Shown here: positions 20,288-31,619 of the stretch, piece by piece
Position numbering within the stretch: position 1 is the stretch's first letter
Layout: every line of letters starts with the position of its first letter
From: Coptis chinensis
Lineage: Eukaryota > Streptophyta > Magnoliopsida > Ranunculales > Ranunculaceae
Length of the DNA: 64,000 nt
NCBI GenBank assembly: GCA_015680905.1
Contig: CM027377.1
Span: 55,077,501-55,141,500, forward strand
Direction of reading: 5' to 3'
The notes under the pieces: model-generated
The model's database searches: none
Seen by the model: the letters and a program-made list of their open reading frames with translations, nothing else
What the model was told of the DNA's origin: nothing
Position numbers and translations under genes: made by a program

Positions 20288-22370
20288 TGGCTGGTGTTCG
20301 TCGCGACACCGATATGAATCTAATAGAAATCGAAGAAGATATAGTTGGTTCTTCGTCTACTAAATCTCTATTCAAAGCCCGATATTAGTTACTCCGGTAT
20401 GTAGGTATGGCTTTTAGAAGTATTGACGAGGCAAAGACTTACTACTATAGTATGGTCAACAAGAGGATTTGAGACTTGTTGTTCGGACGGAGAAGAAGGA
20501 ACTGATGTGAATGTGGTTACTAATTGTTTATTTGTTTTGCGCACGTGAAGGTGCCCTAACAAGAGAGATCGGTGAGATTAAGAAATACATCGACTATCCG
20601 GTGCGGTTGCAAAGCTAAAATCGTGTTAAGAAAAGACTACATGAAGAGATATAATGATGTCGCGATTGCTCATAATGAACATAGCCATAGTTGCGTGACT
20701 CAGTGAAGAGAATTTGTATGAAAATTAACAAAACTATGCCTGAAGCAGCAAAAAGCTTGACTGAGATTTTCAGTGATAACAATTTTGTTGGGAAAGTGGC
20801 ATCTTTTTTTCATGGGGAGGAAGTTGGGTTTACAAAGAAGGATTGTTGGAACCATCATTATGGTTTGTCGAAAGATGCCTAAAGAAGGTGATGTAACGGC
20901 CGTGCTAAACTATTTTATCTTGAGAGGAGTCACGGAGGATCCCCATTCTACTACGCCATTGATCTAGATCAAAATGGGGACTGCACTAAACTTTTTTTGG
21001 CGGGTTGATGGAGGTCGAGTCCAGTATGAATACTTTGGGGATGTTGTCTCTTTTGATACCACATATCGCATGCGAATGCATACTCTATGCCTTTTGCCCC
21101 CTTTGGAGTCAACCATCATTTGCGATGATTCAGTTTGGTTTGCGCGTTGTTGCTTGATGGGAGCCGAACATACATTCATATGGCTGTTTAAAGGCTTGCT
21201 TGCAGCCATGGGTGGTCGCGTCGCCAACCGCAATTATCACCGACGGTGATAGGCGATTAATGACCGCAGCCATTGCTAAAGTGTTTCCCGATACCGTCAT
21301 CGTTCGCCTTGTCTTTGGCATGTTATGCAGAAATTCCAAGATAAGCCATCCTTTACTAAAATTGAGACATTGGTAAGCGGCTGAAGAATACTATTTCTTT
21401 TCTCGTATATGATTGCTGATTTTGAAAGAAGATGGTGTACAATCATAGAGAAAGAGAGAGTTGTCGAAAATCGTTGGTTTAAGAAATATATAATATTCGG
21501 GAGAAATGGGTTCCTTGTTATCTCATTGACACCTTTTTCTTTGGTATGCATCTGGTAGGAGAAGTGAATTGATGAACTCTCATTATGACCAATTTGTCAA
21601 TTCGAGAACTACACCGATGGAGTTTGTACATGGTAATGAGAAGTCTCTCGGCCCGATTGCTAGGAAAGAAAGAGATCCGATTACCGAAAGCATAGTTCAC
21701 TTTAATTGTGGCTGAAGATGCTTTCCTCCTTATGCATGCTCTTGAAGGTCTATCACGATTAAGTATTCAATAAATTTAAGAGCAATACCATAAGGCAAAG
21801 ATGGAATTACAAAATTGATGGGGAGCAGTTTGTGGGTATGGAACCGAAGCTACATGGTGAAATGGAGACCCGTGAAGAAGTCTGTTTGGAGAGTGAGTTT
21901 TGATAGAGGAACTTTAGAGGAGCTGCGAATGCAAGTACTTTTCAGTTTATGGGGTTGCTTTGTGGTCATATGTTAAAGGTTTTTATCGTTATGAGATTGA
22001 AGAGATTCCAAGGCATTTTCTTTGAAGCGGTGGATGCAAAAAGGCAAACACGTATAGAGCGGAGTTTGATCTTTGGATTAGTGGTAAAACCATGAAAACC
22101 ATGAACCTTTGAGAGTGGCTCATTGTATCAAGGTTGCTTCTCAATTGGCTTACATTGCATCGACAATGTTGAGGGTTATTCATATTTTATAGAAAAGATT
22201 GGAGAAATGGCTGTTGGGTTTCAAAGTTTAATGAAACTTCATGCGAAGGAGATGCGTATAACGAAGAGCCTCGATTACGAGCCTTCAATTCCTCCGGTTG
22301 CAGAGAGCCTCAATTCCTTGATTCGAGAGCCTTCAATTCCTTCGGTTAATACCTCACAAAAGGTTATTTG
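20288..22370 (+). pseudogene. FAR1-type MULE transposase (FAR1, MULE and SWIM domains), frameshifted
   Basis: Starting at MAGVRRDTDMNL (20288), the order of domains can be followed through several frames. A FAR1 DNA-binding region comes first (about 20405-20700; 'GMAFRSIDEAKTYYYSM', 'CGCKAKIVLRKDYMKR', and the 'HNEHSHSC' Cys/His end). The MULE/DDE domain follows, with 'LFWRVDGGRVQYEYFGDVVS' then 'FDTTYRM' (20980-21073; first catalytic Asp in FDTTY), 'TFIWLFKGLLAAMGGR' and 'IITDGDRRLM' (second Asp region). A SWIM zinc finger lies at about 21925-21990 (C-x-C, then 'YGLLCGHMLKVF'-like). The family encodes transposases and FHY3/FAR1 transcription factors. Its place between long TIRs makes it the element's own transposase. 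Five or more frame breaks are visible. Confidence 0.88.
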
Positions 22371-22379
22371 ATTTTAATG

Positions 22380-25300
22380 TTTAATGTTATTTGATTTTAA
22401 TGTTTAATTTGATATAAATAGTTTTTTATTTTGATTTTCAAATCTTTATTTCAGATATTGATTTTTGAATCCCAACATTTCTCAAACAAAAGGGAGGGGA
22501 AGAAGAGCGAGGAGATTTCAATCTCGGGGAGATAGCCCTAAAACAATCCGGGGAAGAATGTGTAAATCCTGTAGAAAGATTGCTAAGCATGATTTCGAGA
22601 AATTGTCGAGAAAAAATAACAAGTAATCTGTGAAATGTAAGTATTTTTGTGTTGTCAATACTTTCCACTATTGTATGACTTTCTTGATGTATTCTTAGAA
22701 GTATGGAAGTATTAGAGGCATGTTTTTTTTCATTTTGTTGTATAAATATCCATAGCAGGGATGGCCTTCGGACATATGAGATCCCCGAGGCTTATGCATT
22801 TTATATTTTCCTTGATGCATTTTATATTTTACCTGGGGCGTGGTTCTTAGAACAAATAGAAATAAGCGGAACTATGATGTTTTTAATATGCAATTTTGAA
22901 TTTGATACTTATTTGTATTGATTTGTCTTTAATCGGGCGTCCGACAAAGGTTATGTAATTTGCAAAGGTAAGATCTATGGTGGCTTTAAATCTTCATAAC
23001 TATGGAAGTTGAAGCGGATATCCTGAAAAGGATGCGTTCTTGGCTAGCGAGGAGATCTAACTAGACATAATGATATTTAGACTATGCGGTTTTCAAATCT
23101 ATGTTTGAAGCTAAGTAGATTTAGTCGATCCCTAGTGGAGTCTTTCTACTTACTAGTATAAGTTGTATTGTTAGTTGATATATACTCTCACATATGGAGG
23201 AGCATTTACGTGTTCTAAACAAATAGATATATTAGATACTTGTTGTTGTAAATCTTGAATGTGGAGGTTTTGTACTTCAATTATATGTTAGGATTCATGT
23301 GTACCTAAAAGTTTGAAGTCTAATGGTTAGATATTAATCCGACATATAAAGACCCAGAGTGGATCCTGAGTATTAGGGGCAATAAAGTGTGTCTTATGTC
23401 AGAACAAGCAGAGGATGTTCTTTCACATTAAGTCACAGGGTGGTAGGGTTTGTTTAGTGCTTGACATGGTTGGCACTCCATGAAGTGATCATAGTTTGCC
23501 TTCGCGAGTTCTTTTTCTGAAGAAGTAATATAAAGAGCATAGTGTTCTAAAAGTTTAAGACTAACCTAACCGCAGAGTAGCCAGCTGGCTTTTGAATATA
23601 GGCTGGTTTAAGTCTCTGAAGGGGTAATTAGATTGAATGACTTGGTATGACTTCCAAGTCGTTGGAGTACAAGCGAGCGAGTAGAGAGATTTTGCGTCGA
23701 GTTAGTTTTGGTAGTGTTGGTCAAGAGGACATTGCAATTGGAAGCTATAGTGGCATTTGGCCTTTTATATGTCGGTATGGCATATAGGACATATATATAT
23801 ATATGCTTATGTTGATTGGCCTTTATGTTATGTGAAGTATCATCACAAATTAGAAATGGAGAATTCTATCATTGTATATGCTTCAAAGTATTATTAAGTA
23901 AAAGAAAATTTTCCTTCAAGTGATATTATGGATTTTTTTTGCTTTACTAAGATGATTCTCCGACAGATCAATGGAAAAACAAAAACCGATGGTGGCCAAC
24001 CCCGAGGTCTTTGTAAGAGCTTTTCAGGCATTTTGCCCTAAATCAATGTAACTAGGGTGCATTTGTTGGTGATTTGTAACCTTACCTTTGTTCAGCTTTG
24101 AAAATAAATTGGTTTTGGATTCGAGGACACAGTTGTTTATGTACTCATTGAAGCATCTACGTCTCCGGGCATATTATGTATTCTATTGAAGCATTCGTCT
24201 CGAGGCATATTGAAACGGATTGCGCATTTTGGGATGTAATGGTGATTTTAATATGACATTTGTCTATTGTGATATAGTAGCTAACCATAATTTTAACTGA
24301 AATTTAATAACTTAAAGCTACCCCGGTTTGCATTAAGCCAAAGCAAATACAAATTGAACTGTAATCACTGCTTGCCCGAGCTGATATAATGTCATTGATG
24401 GCCCTTACATTCCTGGGGAGAGGATTGTGATTTCCAAAGCTTCGGTAACTACCAAATAGTGCGTGTAATAAAATTTGAAGGATGTACATGAATGCTCATT
24501 GGCCAAGTCGTAATTGAATAATCTTAGAATGTGTTTGATTTGTAGGAATATAGTTTGGTATGTATATTTTGTATTGTCGAATACAATTCTTCTGCATTAT
24601 GTCGGTTTGGTATGTATATTTTGTAAGGACTCCAACATAAATTCTGTAGCACCTTCGGTCATGCGAAATAATGGTGTAAGCTTGATGAATTAGTGATGAT
24701 AATTCATAATGACTCATTAGTGATATATTCTCTAATTCTCCCATTTGTATATACCGCCACCTATGTAAAGAAAGGAGGATGATCATGCAAGGGCATACAA
24801 CAACACATACCGGCAAAACAACAAGGTAAAAGATGGCATACCATTGCAAGAAATACTACAACCAACTTGCACAAATTTACCCGCGAAACTATTAGAAGTG
24901 ATCAAACAAATCAGTAATCGCAATGAATTAGCTAGTGGTTCAAAGATAAATAAACAAAAATGTGTGCAATAAATTAATAGGCATAATAAGCAGTTGACTT
25001 AAATTATTGCATACCAATAGAGGGGAGCATAGTCTGCAGGAGGGAGGTAACCACCGTGATACTATCCAAGAAATTCCAATAATCCATACGCCAAAATAAG
25101 TTAAACGACCATCCAAGCTAGAAACAATGAAACCATGTTTCCGACATCAAAAGGTTTACTAAAAAGAGACAAATTTAAGGAATAATGCACTATATATATA
25201 TAGCAGCAAGCCTGCAAAGAGTACTCTCTCCAACTACTACAACAACAACAATACTAAATACTAACAACAGAGGTACATAGACGTCGGTTGAAGAATTTTT
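22380..25300. other. MULE interior without recognised genes
   Basis: AT-rich sequence with several short ORFs (for example 22703-22921, 24496-24849) and no domain I recognise. It resembles intron or 3' non-coding DNA. It separates the transposase from the captured glycosyltransferase fragment. Confidence 0.45.
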
Positions 25301-25309
25301 TTGTCGGAC

Positions 25310-26030
25310 ATTCATCTTTGTTTCATTGGTTGTTGAAGATCACATCGACAGCAAATTGATTAGATTTGCATACCATCCGAAGATTTGAGAATACCCCTTC
25401 AACATTCTCAAGTACACATATTGGTCCAAAGACTAATACTCTTACATTCCTTGAGCATATCCTCATTGAATTTGGGAGGAAGGTCATGTACATAAATATA
25501 CCTTCCTCCTCCACAAAACTCTTATTCTCTATAAACTTCCAACGCTTTCATAAACTGAAAACTCTCCTTCACTCGATCTTTCTTATTCAACTCTTTGACC
25601 AACCCTAACTTCCGGAACTCCATCTCTGCGACTCTTGGAAACTAGACCTTTCATAGTAGTTTTAGTATCGGCCGGAACCAAAACACGAAACTTATCAATG
25701 AACTCATTATTTACGGATTTAGAAGGCGGAAGCTTAACCAGGAATCATCAACGGAACCATTACCAAGTACAACAAAATGGAAATAAAACAACAAGAACCA
25801 AAACATGACAATCACCGGCTCCTTTTGATGATAATTCCGGCGGTGATTGTACTACTCTCTTCCGACAACAAGATCCAACAACACTTTTCAAGCCAACCTC
25901 GATGAAAACGTTGGCGGCGGCGATCTGCGAGATTCTCGAGCCTACTAGAAACTTTCTCTCTAAGACACTTCAAACCGCGTCGAGTTTCATAACAGATAAC
26001 GAAAAAATTCAACGGATAAAACAGATTCAG
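25310..26030 (-). pseudogene. Captured fragment of a MUR3-like xyloglucan galactosyltransferase (GT47, exostosin family)
   Basis: Minus-strand reading from about 26000 gives 'FWFLLFYFHFVVLGNGSVDD', which matches the N-terminal signal-anchor of MUR3/KATAMARI1-type GT47 enzymes. Further on, about 25530-25330 contain '[20 protein letters not shown]' (joining frames), '[10 protein letters not shown]', '[10 protein letters not shown]' and 'NQFAVDVIFNNQ'. That run is characteristic of the start of the exostosin domain. The family transfers galactose onto xyloglucan in the Golgi. Only the N-terminal third is present and several indels break the frame. It lies wholly between the MULE TIRs, so I read it as gene capture. 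The GT47 call is strong; the exact paralogue is uncertain. Confidence 0.75.
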
Positions 26031-26908
26031 CGAGATTCATAAACATATTCTTAACAGATAACCGAAAAATTCAGCGATAGATAATTGAGATTCTTAGCAA
26101 AAGATAACGAAAAAAAAATTCAACAAATAATGATTCAATGTGATTCATAACATATTCTTAATTCGGATAACCCGAGCAGTTATACCATCCTCTTCAAAAC
26201 CATCAAAAGCACCATATCACCTTAATTAGGTATTTGATAATCTGATAACCACTAAAGCATACACACCAACAACAACCTCAAAATGACATGCCGATCCAGT
26301 GAATAAATGAATCAGTCTTTATCTTCCTATGAAATGGAAACTTCACTTTCAGTTCAGTCACGAAAAAGAATTTTGTGGATGGAGTTAGAGTCAGGCCCGA
26401 CGAGCGGCTTCCATAATTTATCTCATCCTCCCATATAAAAATATCTACATCTATGTTCTACATTAAATGATATGTATTTCTTATGCTAAAATGAAGAAAC
26501 GCCGTTTTAGGATTCAACTTCGGTTCTTGAAGTTCTATGAAATACTGTTGCCAAGAATGGACACTTGCTCTTATTCATGGATGTAGAAATACTCACAGAA
26601 AGTAATAAAATTATTTCGATAAATTTGCCAATACAAATTTGCTTCTAGAATCAATATGCCTTAAAATTTCAAAAATATATAGCATTTGGAGTTAAATAAT
26701 TTGAAACCAATTTACTCGCATCAACAATAGATTCCGTTTTGATATTAACACCCTTATCCGACTTCCCAATTTTATTATTAATGAATCTGATTGAGACCAG
26801 TGATTTTTTTTTATTTGAAAAGTCACCAAATTGAGGATTGCACTTTAGAAAGAAACTAGGGTTACCACGAGAAATAAGATTAAATTCAGCACTCATAGAT
26901 AAAGGGGT

Positions 26909-27379
26909 GAAATAGGTGAACCAAAAAGGACGATACCAGTTTTGACAAGACCTGGAATGGGTTCCATGAATCGTTTGGTTTGTAAGACTAGTTTTAAAAG
27001 GCGGTATTGTTCAACTACAGTCCACACTCTAAAACTCCAAATGTAGAGTGAACATTGATACCAAAACATTGATACCATTACTATAACAAAACTCAAAAAT
27101 ACCAAAACTAGGGAAGTAACTAACTTTCAAAAAAGCAAGCTTGCGATGGCCGGAGATGTCGGGTGGGATGCGGTGGGGTGATCAATTTGGAGTTTAGATT
27201 GTGGTTTTTGGTTTGAATTATGCGTTCTAAGTTTGAACTTGTGTTTTGGCCCGAAGGTTTGTAAACACAAAATCTGTTTTGTGTTATTTTTGTTGGTTAA
27301 ATTGGGCTGGGCTTTTTTAGGACATGAGCAGTGGTATGTCACTCTATGTATGTCACCTAAATATGTCATCCTACTTTAA

Positions 27380-27381
<2 letters not shown>
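26909..27381 (-). repeat. Right terminal inverted repeat of the MULE
   Basis: Inverse copy of 19071-19528, ending ATATGTCATCCTACTTTAAC just before the TA microsatellite. Compared with the left arm it has small indels, several in CTTCG or G-run contexts. Confidence 0.85.

Positions 27382-27439
<58 letters not shown>
27382..27439. repeat. TA microsatellite (right flank of MULE)
   Basis: About 29 TA dinucleotides. With 19052-19070 it probably formed one tract before the MULE inserted. Confidence 0.95.
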
Positions 27440-27442
<3 letters not shown>

Positions 27443-28910
27443 GCAGGTTGGAGGTACACCCTCGATATGAGTGCTTGTTGTTATTTCATCCCTTGATTAT
27501 AGACTTTTGTCATCGAGACCCATGCATTATACCAGGAGTAGCAAGAGGGCTGCTTGTGGCCACCCTTCCATCGACCCACAGATGTACTATCACTACCAAC
27601 CCTCAATACAGGACCAATTTGGGATGGAACTGAACTTCCACCCTGCATGTACTGGCCCGGGCCATTATACCACGCCTGGGCCATTAATATTAGCCAAAGA
27701 AGGTAAGGAACTCAGTAGAGAAGTTTGACTGTGGCTTCCAATAGGCAGCAGCAATGGACTTCCAGGTGCTTATTGTGACCAAAAGCAAAGCGTGCAAAAG
27801 CTGTCAAAAGAATGCACTTGAGCAATTAACAATTTATAGGTAAAAGTGTATACAACACTGACAATTTTTCCTCGTCCACCAGATCCAAACAGGTGTGAAA
27901 AATGTTATAATGGTACTTTACGTGCATGAAGAATTAATTTCAAGCCAAAATTACCCACATCCCCTTAAAAACTAAAAAGCAATGACTCCTTCATCCCTCT
28001 TATGAATTATTCATGCTTTTTCATGTAATAACATTACACTCATGAAAAGTGGCTCAAATTCCTTACCAACAGCAAGCTCTGCCTAACCAATGGGCTTCCA
28101 TCTGAAACAAAAGTCAGCAGACTTTTTGACAATATTTAGCTCGGCCCTAACCTTTTCATCGCCATCCCAGTCTTCGCCCCTCCAACATCTCTGAAGGAAT
28201 CAGATCCAATGTCAAGAATTATTTAGAATTATTACGCATAAGCCTAGGATGGTGTTGATCTTTTCATAAACTAGAGCTCTTTTTTTTTATAGGTACCTAA
28301 CTAGTCGAGACTTCCATTTCATAGAGGCTAATGAACTACCATGATAAATGTCCATACACTGTTGATAAAGAAAGATCTTTGTGCAAAGATCATTTACATA
28401 TTTAACAAGAATACCTTAAGTAAAAATGAAAATCATTCCCAAAGTTGACCGGACTAGAAGCAAAACATTACCATAGAGACAAAAAAGGCTTATTTAGTAA
28501 TACCTTATCTAGAGCAAGGATCTTCGGTCCATATGAAAACAAGAATTTGCCTCAATTCCATTGCTGATGTTTGTAGCAATTTTAGAACATATGGAAAGAT
28601 TCCAACAGATAAAGCCTACAAGAACAGCGAAAATTCCATAAAGAAAACCTTTAGGCCTACTATGTACTTTGGTACCATATTAAGCCAGGAGTCCAGGACT
28701 GTCCATTACACATGCAATATTCATAAATTACATTAGATGCATAATCCATTCTCACAGAACATTCCTTAAAAAACCACGCAGTACAAATTTGTAATCAAAT
28801 AATAAAAGAACAACAGAGCAAATTACCAGATCAACAGCCCAAGGTCCCATGTCAAGAAATCTACCAAGAAGTACCAGTGCTCTAAATCGATGGCATTGGC
28901 TAAGTAAAAC
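27440..28910 (-). pseudogene. RAPTOR1: RAPTOR (regulatory-associated protein of TOR) exon fragments
   Basis: Exon A (28827-28910) has clean splice borders and encodes '[20 protein letters not shown]' followed by MGPWAVDL. Exon B (about 28515-28616) gives '[20 protein letters not shown]' then '[10 protein letters not shown]' and, after a one-base insertion, 'KILALDK'. Exon C (about 28075-28205) gives 'EDWDGDEKVRAELNIVK' and 'SDGSPLVRAE'-like text. Exon D (about 27460-27750) gives 'KSIAAAYWKPQSN', 'SLPSLANINGPG' and 'VPSQIGPVLRVGSDSTSVGR'. These match the HEAT-repeat region of plant RAPTOR, the substrate-recruiting partner of TOR kinase. Exons that should lie between B and C ('[20 protein letters not shown]' region) were not found, and neither gene end is present. 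So this is a fragment, not a working gene. Confidence 0.85.
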
Positions 28911-28959
28911 CTGCAATAAATAATGCTAAAGTCTTAAAATGAAAGTACAGGAAGATGAG

Positions 28960-30450
28960 GACAAGGCCTTTATCCTTCCTATTTCATATCATACTTGGGA
29001 ACTACTATCTCTAAGTCCGGAATATCGGGCCTTGGTTCAACTCCTAGCTCAAACGGCTGCCAACTCCTTACTTAGATTTCAGGGGTTAAAGTAGTTTACT
29101 TGCTGGCTGATAAGTCAGGTAGTGAAGCCTAAGATTATATGACTGATTAGATTACTAGTTTGTTTAACTGAGGTTCCCCGCCTAAGTCCCATATCTTAAA
29201 GACTATAACTCAACAGCAAGCTGCCTTTACTTGGCTTCAAGTCCCATAAGAGAAGGAAGAATAGCTGGAAGTTAGAGAGTAGCTGCCTAGCTACAAACTC
29301 AAAAGCCTGTATTTGGCTATTAGTCCCTATTATTCTTATTTTAAAGTACCATTAGAGCTCCTTTTCCATAAATAGATGGGAGATCTTACTTTTCTCAAGT
29401 CATAATGCCTTTTGTTCAGCCAACAGTGTTCCGCTCTACTTATCATTATTTACTAGCGCCCTTCACTTCAACTCATACTACTTTACTTCCAGCTTATTCC
29501 CAAATCAAAGCTACTTGCTTATAAGAGCAAGGTGCATAGCTGGCTTGTTAAAGCATGGAAAGGTATCCAGAAAGCACAGTAACAACTATGAGATAGCCCT
29601 CTCACCTAATCCTTACTAATACTAAGGATTGAAAGTAGCACAATCGGCTATAGGGCAAGAAACTCCAGATCCACAAATAGCAGCGGGCAAGCACCTTTAA
29701 CAAGCAAGTAGCTAGCTTCCCACCTTACTTAACAGCAAGGCGCCAAAAAGCCTTTCGCCTATAGCTTCTACTTCTACTTAGCAGCCCAAATAAAGTACTC
29801 CTTTAACACACAAATACGCTCACGCTAGTACAAAAGTAAGTAAACAACCTGATCTGCTCCTTTGCCCATTCTTCGCATCTCGTTCTCCCTTTAGGTGGCA
29901 TGAAAGGTTTGGAACAGCAGCTAGACCGCCTTGCTCTTAAAGGCAGCAAGTAAGTAAACCACCTTCTCATGTCTCCGGACCTTCTATGAACAGAGCTTTG
30001 AACTATAGCAAATAGCCTATTGGTTGAGCTTTGCTCTATGCTGGCTTAACTGTTCCTATGCCTGCTTGAACAGGAAAGCCTAACGAGCAAATAAACCATT
30101 AGCCCGATCCACTTGTTGCCCGCTTGCTTTTCGCGACCTTCGCTTACGCATCTACTTAGTTAGCATCCCAAATCAGCGTACCCCTGCTTCCTTTAACAGG
30201 CTAGTACACAAGCTACTAAAGCTAGTAAGCTAGTATACTAGCATTTGCCCGATTGCTTTAACAGAGGCTTTACCTCCTGGTTCCCACCTGTCCTGTCCAA
30301 AACTATGGAACTCATCTAAAAAGTTGATTTGCTAGATCAGTCGATTTGAAAGGCGGTACAGATGCTCTGTTGTAAAATCTAGATTTGCAGAAAAAATTGA
30401 TTATTAGGATGAGTGGATGACTTTCTCTATGATGAGTATGCTTTTTAAGA
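28960..30450. other. Probable organelle-derived (mitochondrial-like) DNA
   Basis: This stretch differs in style from its surroundings. It is less AT-rich and full of short CTAGC, CTTGC, AAGTAAG and 'GCTTTAACAGAGGC'-like words (for example AAGCTAGTAAGCTAGTATAC at about 30218). This texture is typical of plant mitochondrial intergenic DNA. No mitochondrial gene was recognised, so the origin is an inference. Confidence 0.4.
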
Positions 30451-30559
30451 GCAGCGCTATATATATATATATATGGAACTAAAATTCTAGAACTAAAATG
30501 CTAGAATTTAAGAAGTTAGTAACTTAGTACACAAACTTGTAAGATATTAAGATGATTAC

Positions 30560-30616
30560 CAGCTGAGTGATAAAGTCATTTTGAAACTTCGCTTCCGATT
30601 CTATCTCTTGAGCTAC
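30560..30616 (-). pseudogene. Single exon of a BET1-like SNARE
   Basis: A 57-bp exon is bounded by TTCTGCAG (acceptor) and GTAATC (donor) on the minus strand. It encodes VAQEIESEAKFQNDFITQL. This matches the central part of the plant BET1-like SNARE typified by Arabidopsis At4g14600, where the next exon begins 'QMTLIKAQ'. No neighbouring exon was found. It is in the same orientation as the flanking OST48 and RAPTOR pieces and is best read as captured exon sequence. Confidence 0.7.
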
Positions 30617-31113
30617 CTGCAGAATTTTCATTTGAATAAGAGCTTCTCAGAAAAAAAAGATAACAGTAATAGCTTTGGTAGATAACAACGGCACAAAGTT
30701 CAGTAAAAACTAATATAGCTTGGAACAAAATTAAGGGCTCAGACTTATTGACTGAAAAACAAATCTAAAAATCCAAAATGCAAAACGTATATGATGTACA
30801 CAGTGACTAAACGAAACAGTAGTAAATGTCCAAATGCTGATGAGAGGGTACAAAACACGCATCCCTAATTCAAAATAAATTTCAAAAAAATAAAAAAAAA
30901 AAAAAAAAAAAAATGGAAACTATGCGAGAATGTTGGCGAGGAAAAGCATATAGTATGAAAAAGGAAAAAAAATGAACAAAATAGACGAAACTATAGACCT
31001 TTTTCAAAATTGATGGATGAGACTAGGGCAAGTCAAGGGATGTTGAAAGCTCAAAATTGTATACTGGTGTGGAACCCTAAGACCTACAAGCTCTTCGGTA
31101 CAGGCTGGCTTAC

Positions 31114-31355
31114 CAAAATGTTCTTCGAGATAAGAATCAAATTCCTGCCGGAATCAACAAAACCCCAAAACAGAATTCAAATCTAGAGACCCACCAAATT
31201 TCTGAACAGTTGGAGAGAATAAAATTAAGCCGTCGTATAAATACTCTCCGTGTTGAGATAATTTGAGATTAGAATCAGTGGCGAGATGGAAATCGAGGTG
31301 GTAGTTACGGTTTTTGAGGGAGGTGAAGCATAGAGTGGGAGGATTTTAGAGAGCG
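31114..31355 (-). pseudogene. Exon of oligosaccharyltransferase 48 kDa subunit (OST48/WBP1)
   Basis: The exon ends at a GTAAGC donor (31113 side) and encodes 'LKSSHSML', then, after a frame change, 'NRNYHLDFHLATDSNLKLSQ', 'HGEYLYDGLILFSPTVQKFG', 'GSLDLNSVLGFVDSGRNLIL'. This is the N-terminal luminal region of OST48 (plant DGL1), a subunit of the ER N-glycosylation complex. Plant OST48 has the same 'YGQYLYDGL..F.P..ERFGGS' block. The signal peptide and everything downstream are missing. It lies about 260 bp inside the CACTA-type terminus, so it is probably captured. Confidence 0.8.
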
Positions 31356-31453
31356 AGGAGAGAAAGAAATTTTCGTTTTTAACTCAATGATATTTCGTTT
31401 TTTTCGTTTCGCTCTTTCGCGAAATTTTCAAAATTTTAATTTGTAACACTTCT

Positions 31454-31544
31454 CCAACGCTTTTTAAGCGTTGGCAATTAATTCCGGAAATTCAACCAAA
31501 TAAAGTAACGCTTTACAATATTGCTAACGCTTTATTTAAGCGTT
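31454..31544. repeat. CACTA subterminal hairpin repeats
   Basis: Two short hairpins, CCAACGCTT...AAGCGTTGG and AACGCTT...AAGCGTT, plus a half-site GTAACGCTTTAC lie within 170 bp of the TGTAGTG end. Subterminal repeats of this kind bind CACTA-encoded proteins in known elements; binding here is inferred. Confidence 0.65.
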
Positions 31545-31619
31545 GGAAATTTACTTAACGGTAAATAACAGTTAGAAATCAAAAAGGTCGTGTTGCAAAT
31601 ATCCTATTATGGTGTAGTG

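Larger units (their letters stand above)
19071..27381. mobile_element. Mutator-like element (FAR1-type MULE), 8.3 kb, long TIRs, in a TA microsatellite
   Basis: Sequence from 19071 (CACGGTTAGGCTAGGATGAC) is found in inverse orientation ending at 27381. The similarity runs for about 460-475 bp on each side, with scattered small differences. Between the arms lie a FAR1-type transposase remnant (20288-22370, plus) and a captured MUR3-like fragment (25310-26030, minus). The outer flanks are (TA)n on both sides (19052-19070; 27382-27439). Long TIRs plus a FAR1/MULE transposase make the class clear. The usual 9-bp target duplication cannot be resolved within TA repeats. Confidence 0.87.
27440..31619. 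mobile_element. CACTA-type element segment carrying exons of three host genes
   Basis: The right border at 31619 reads TATGGTGTAGTG, that is CACTACACCATA on the minus strand, the hallmark CACTA end. Inside it lie two subterminal hairpins with CCAACGCTT/AAGCGTTGG-type arms (31454-31474 and 31526-31544). Moving left, all on the minus strand, are an OST48 exon, a BET1-like exon, a plant-organelle-like stretch and RAPTOR exons. The opposite CACTA end was not found; it may be lost or lie left of the MULE insertion. Short exon fragments of unrelated genes in one orientation are typical of transduplicated cargo. Confidence 0.6.

Noticed and set aside
27440..31355. A functional RAPTOR, BET1-like or OST48 gene
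   Set aside because: Essential exons and both gene ends are missing, and frames are broken; only isolated exons are present.
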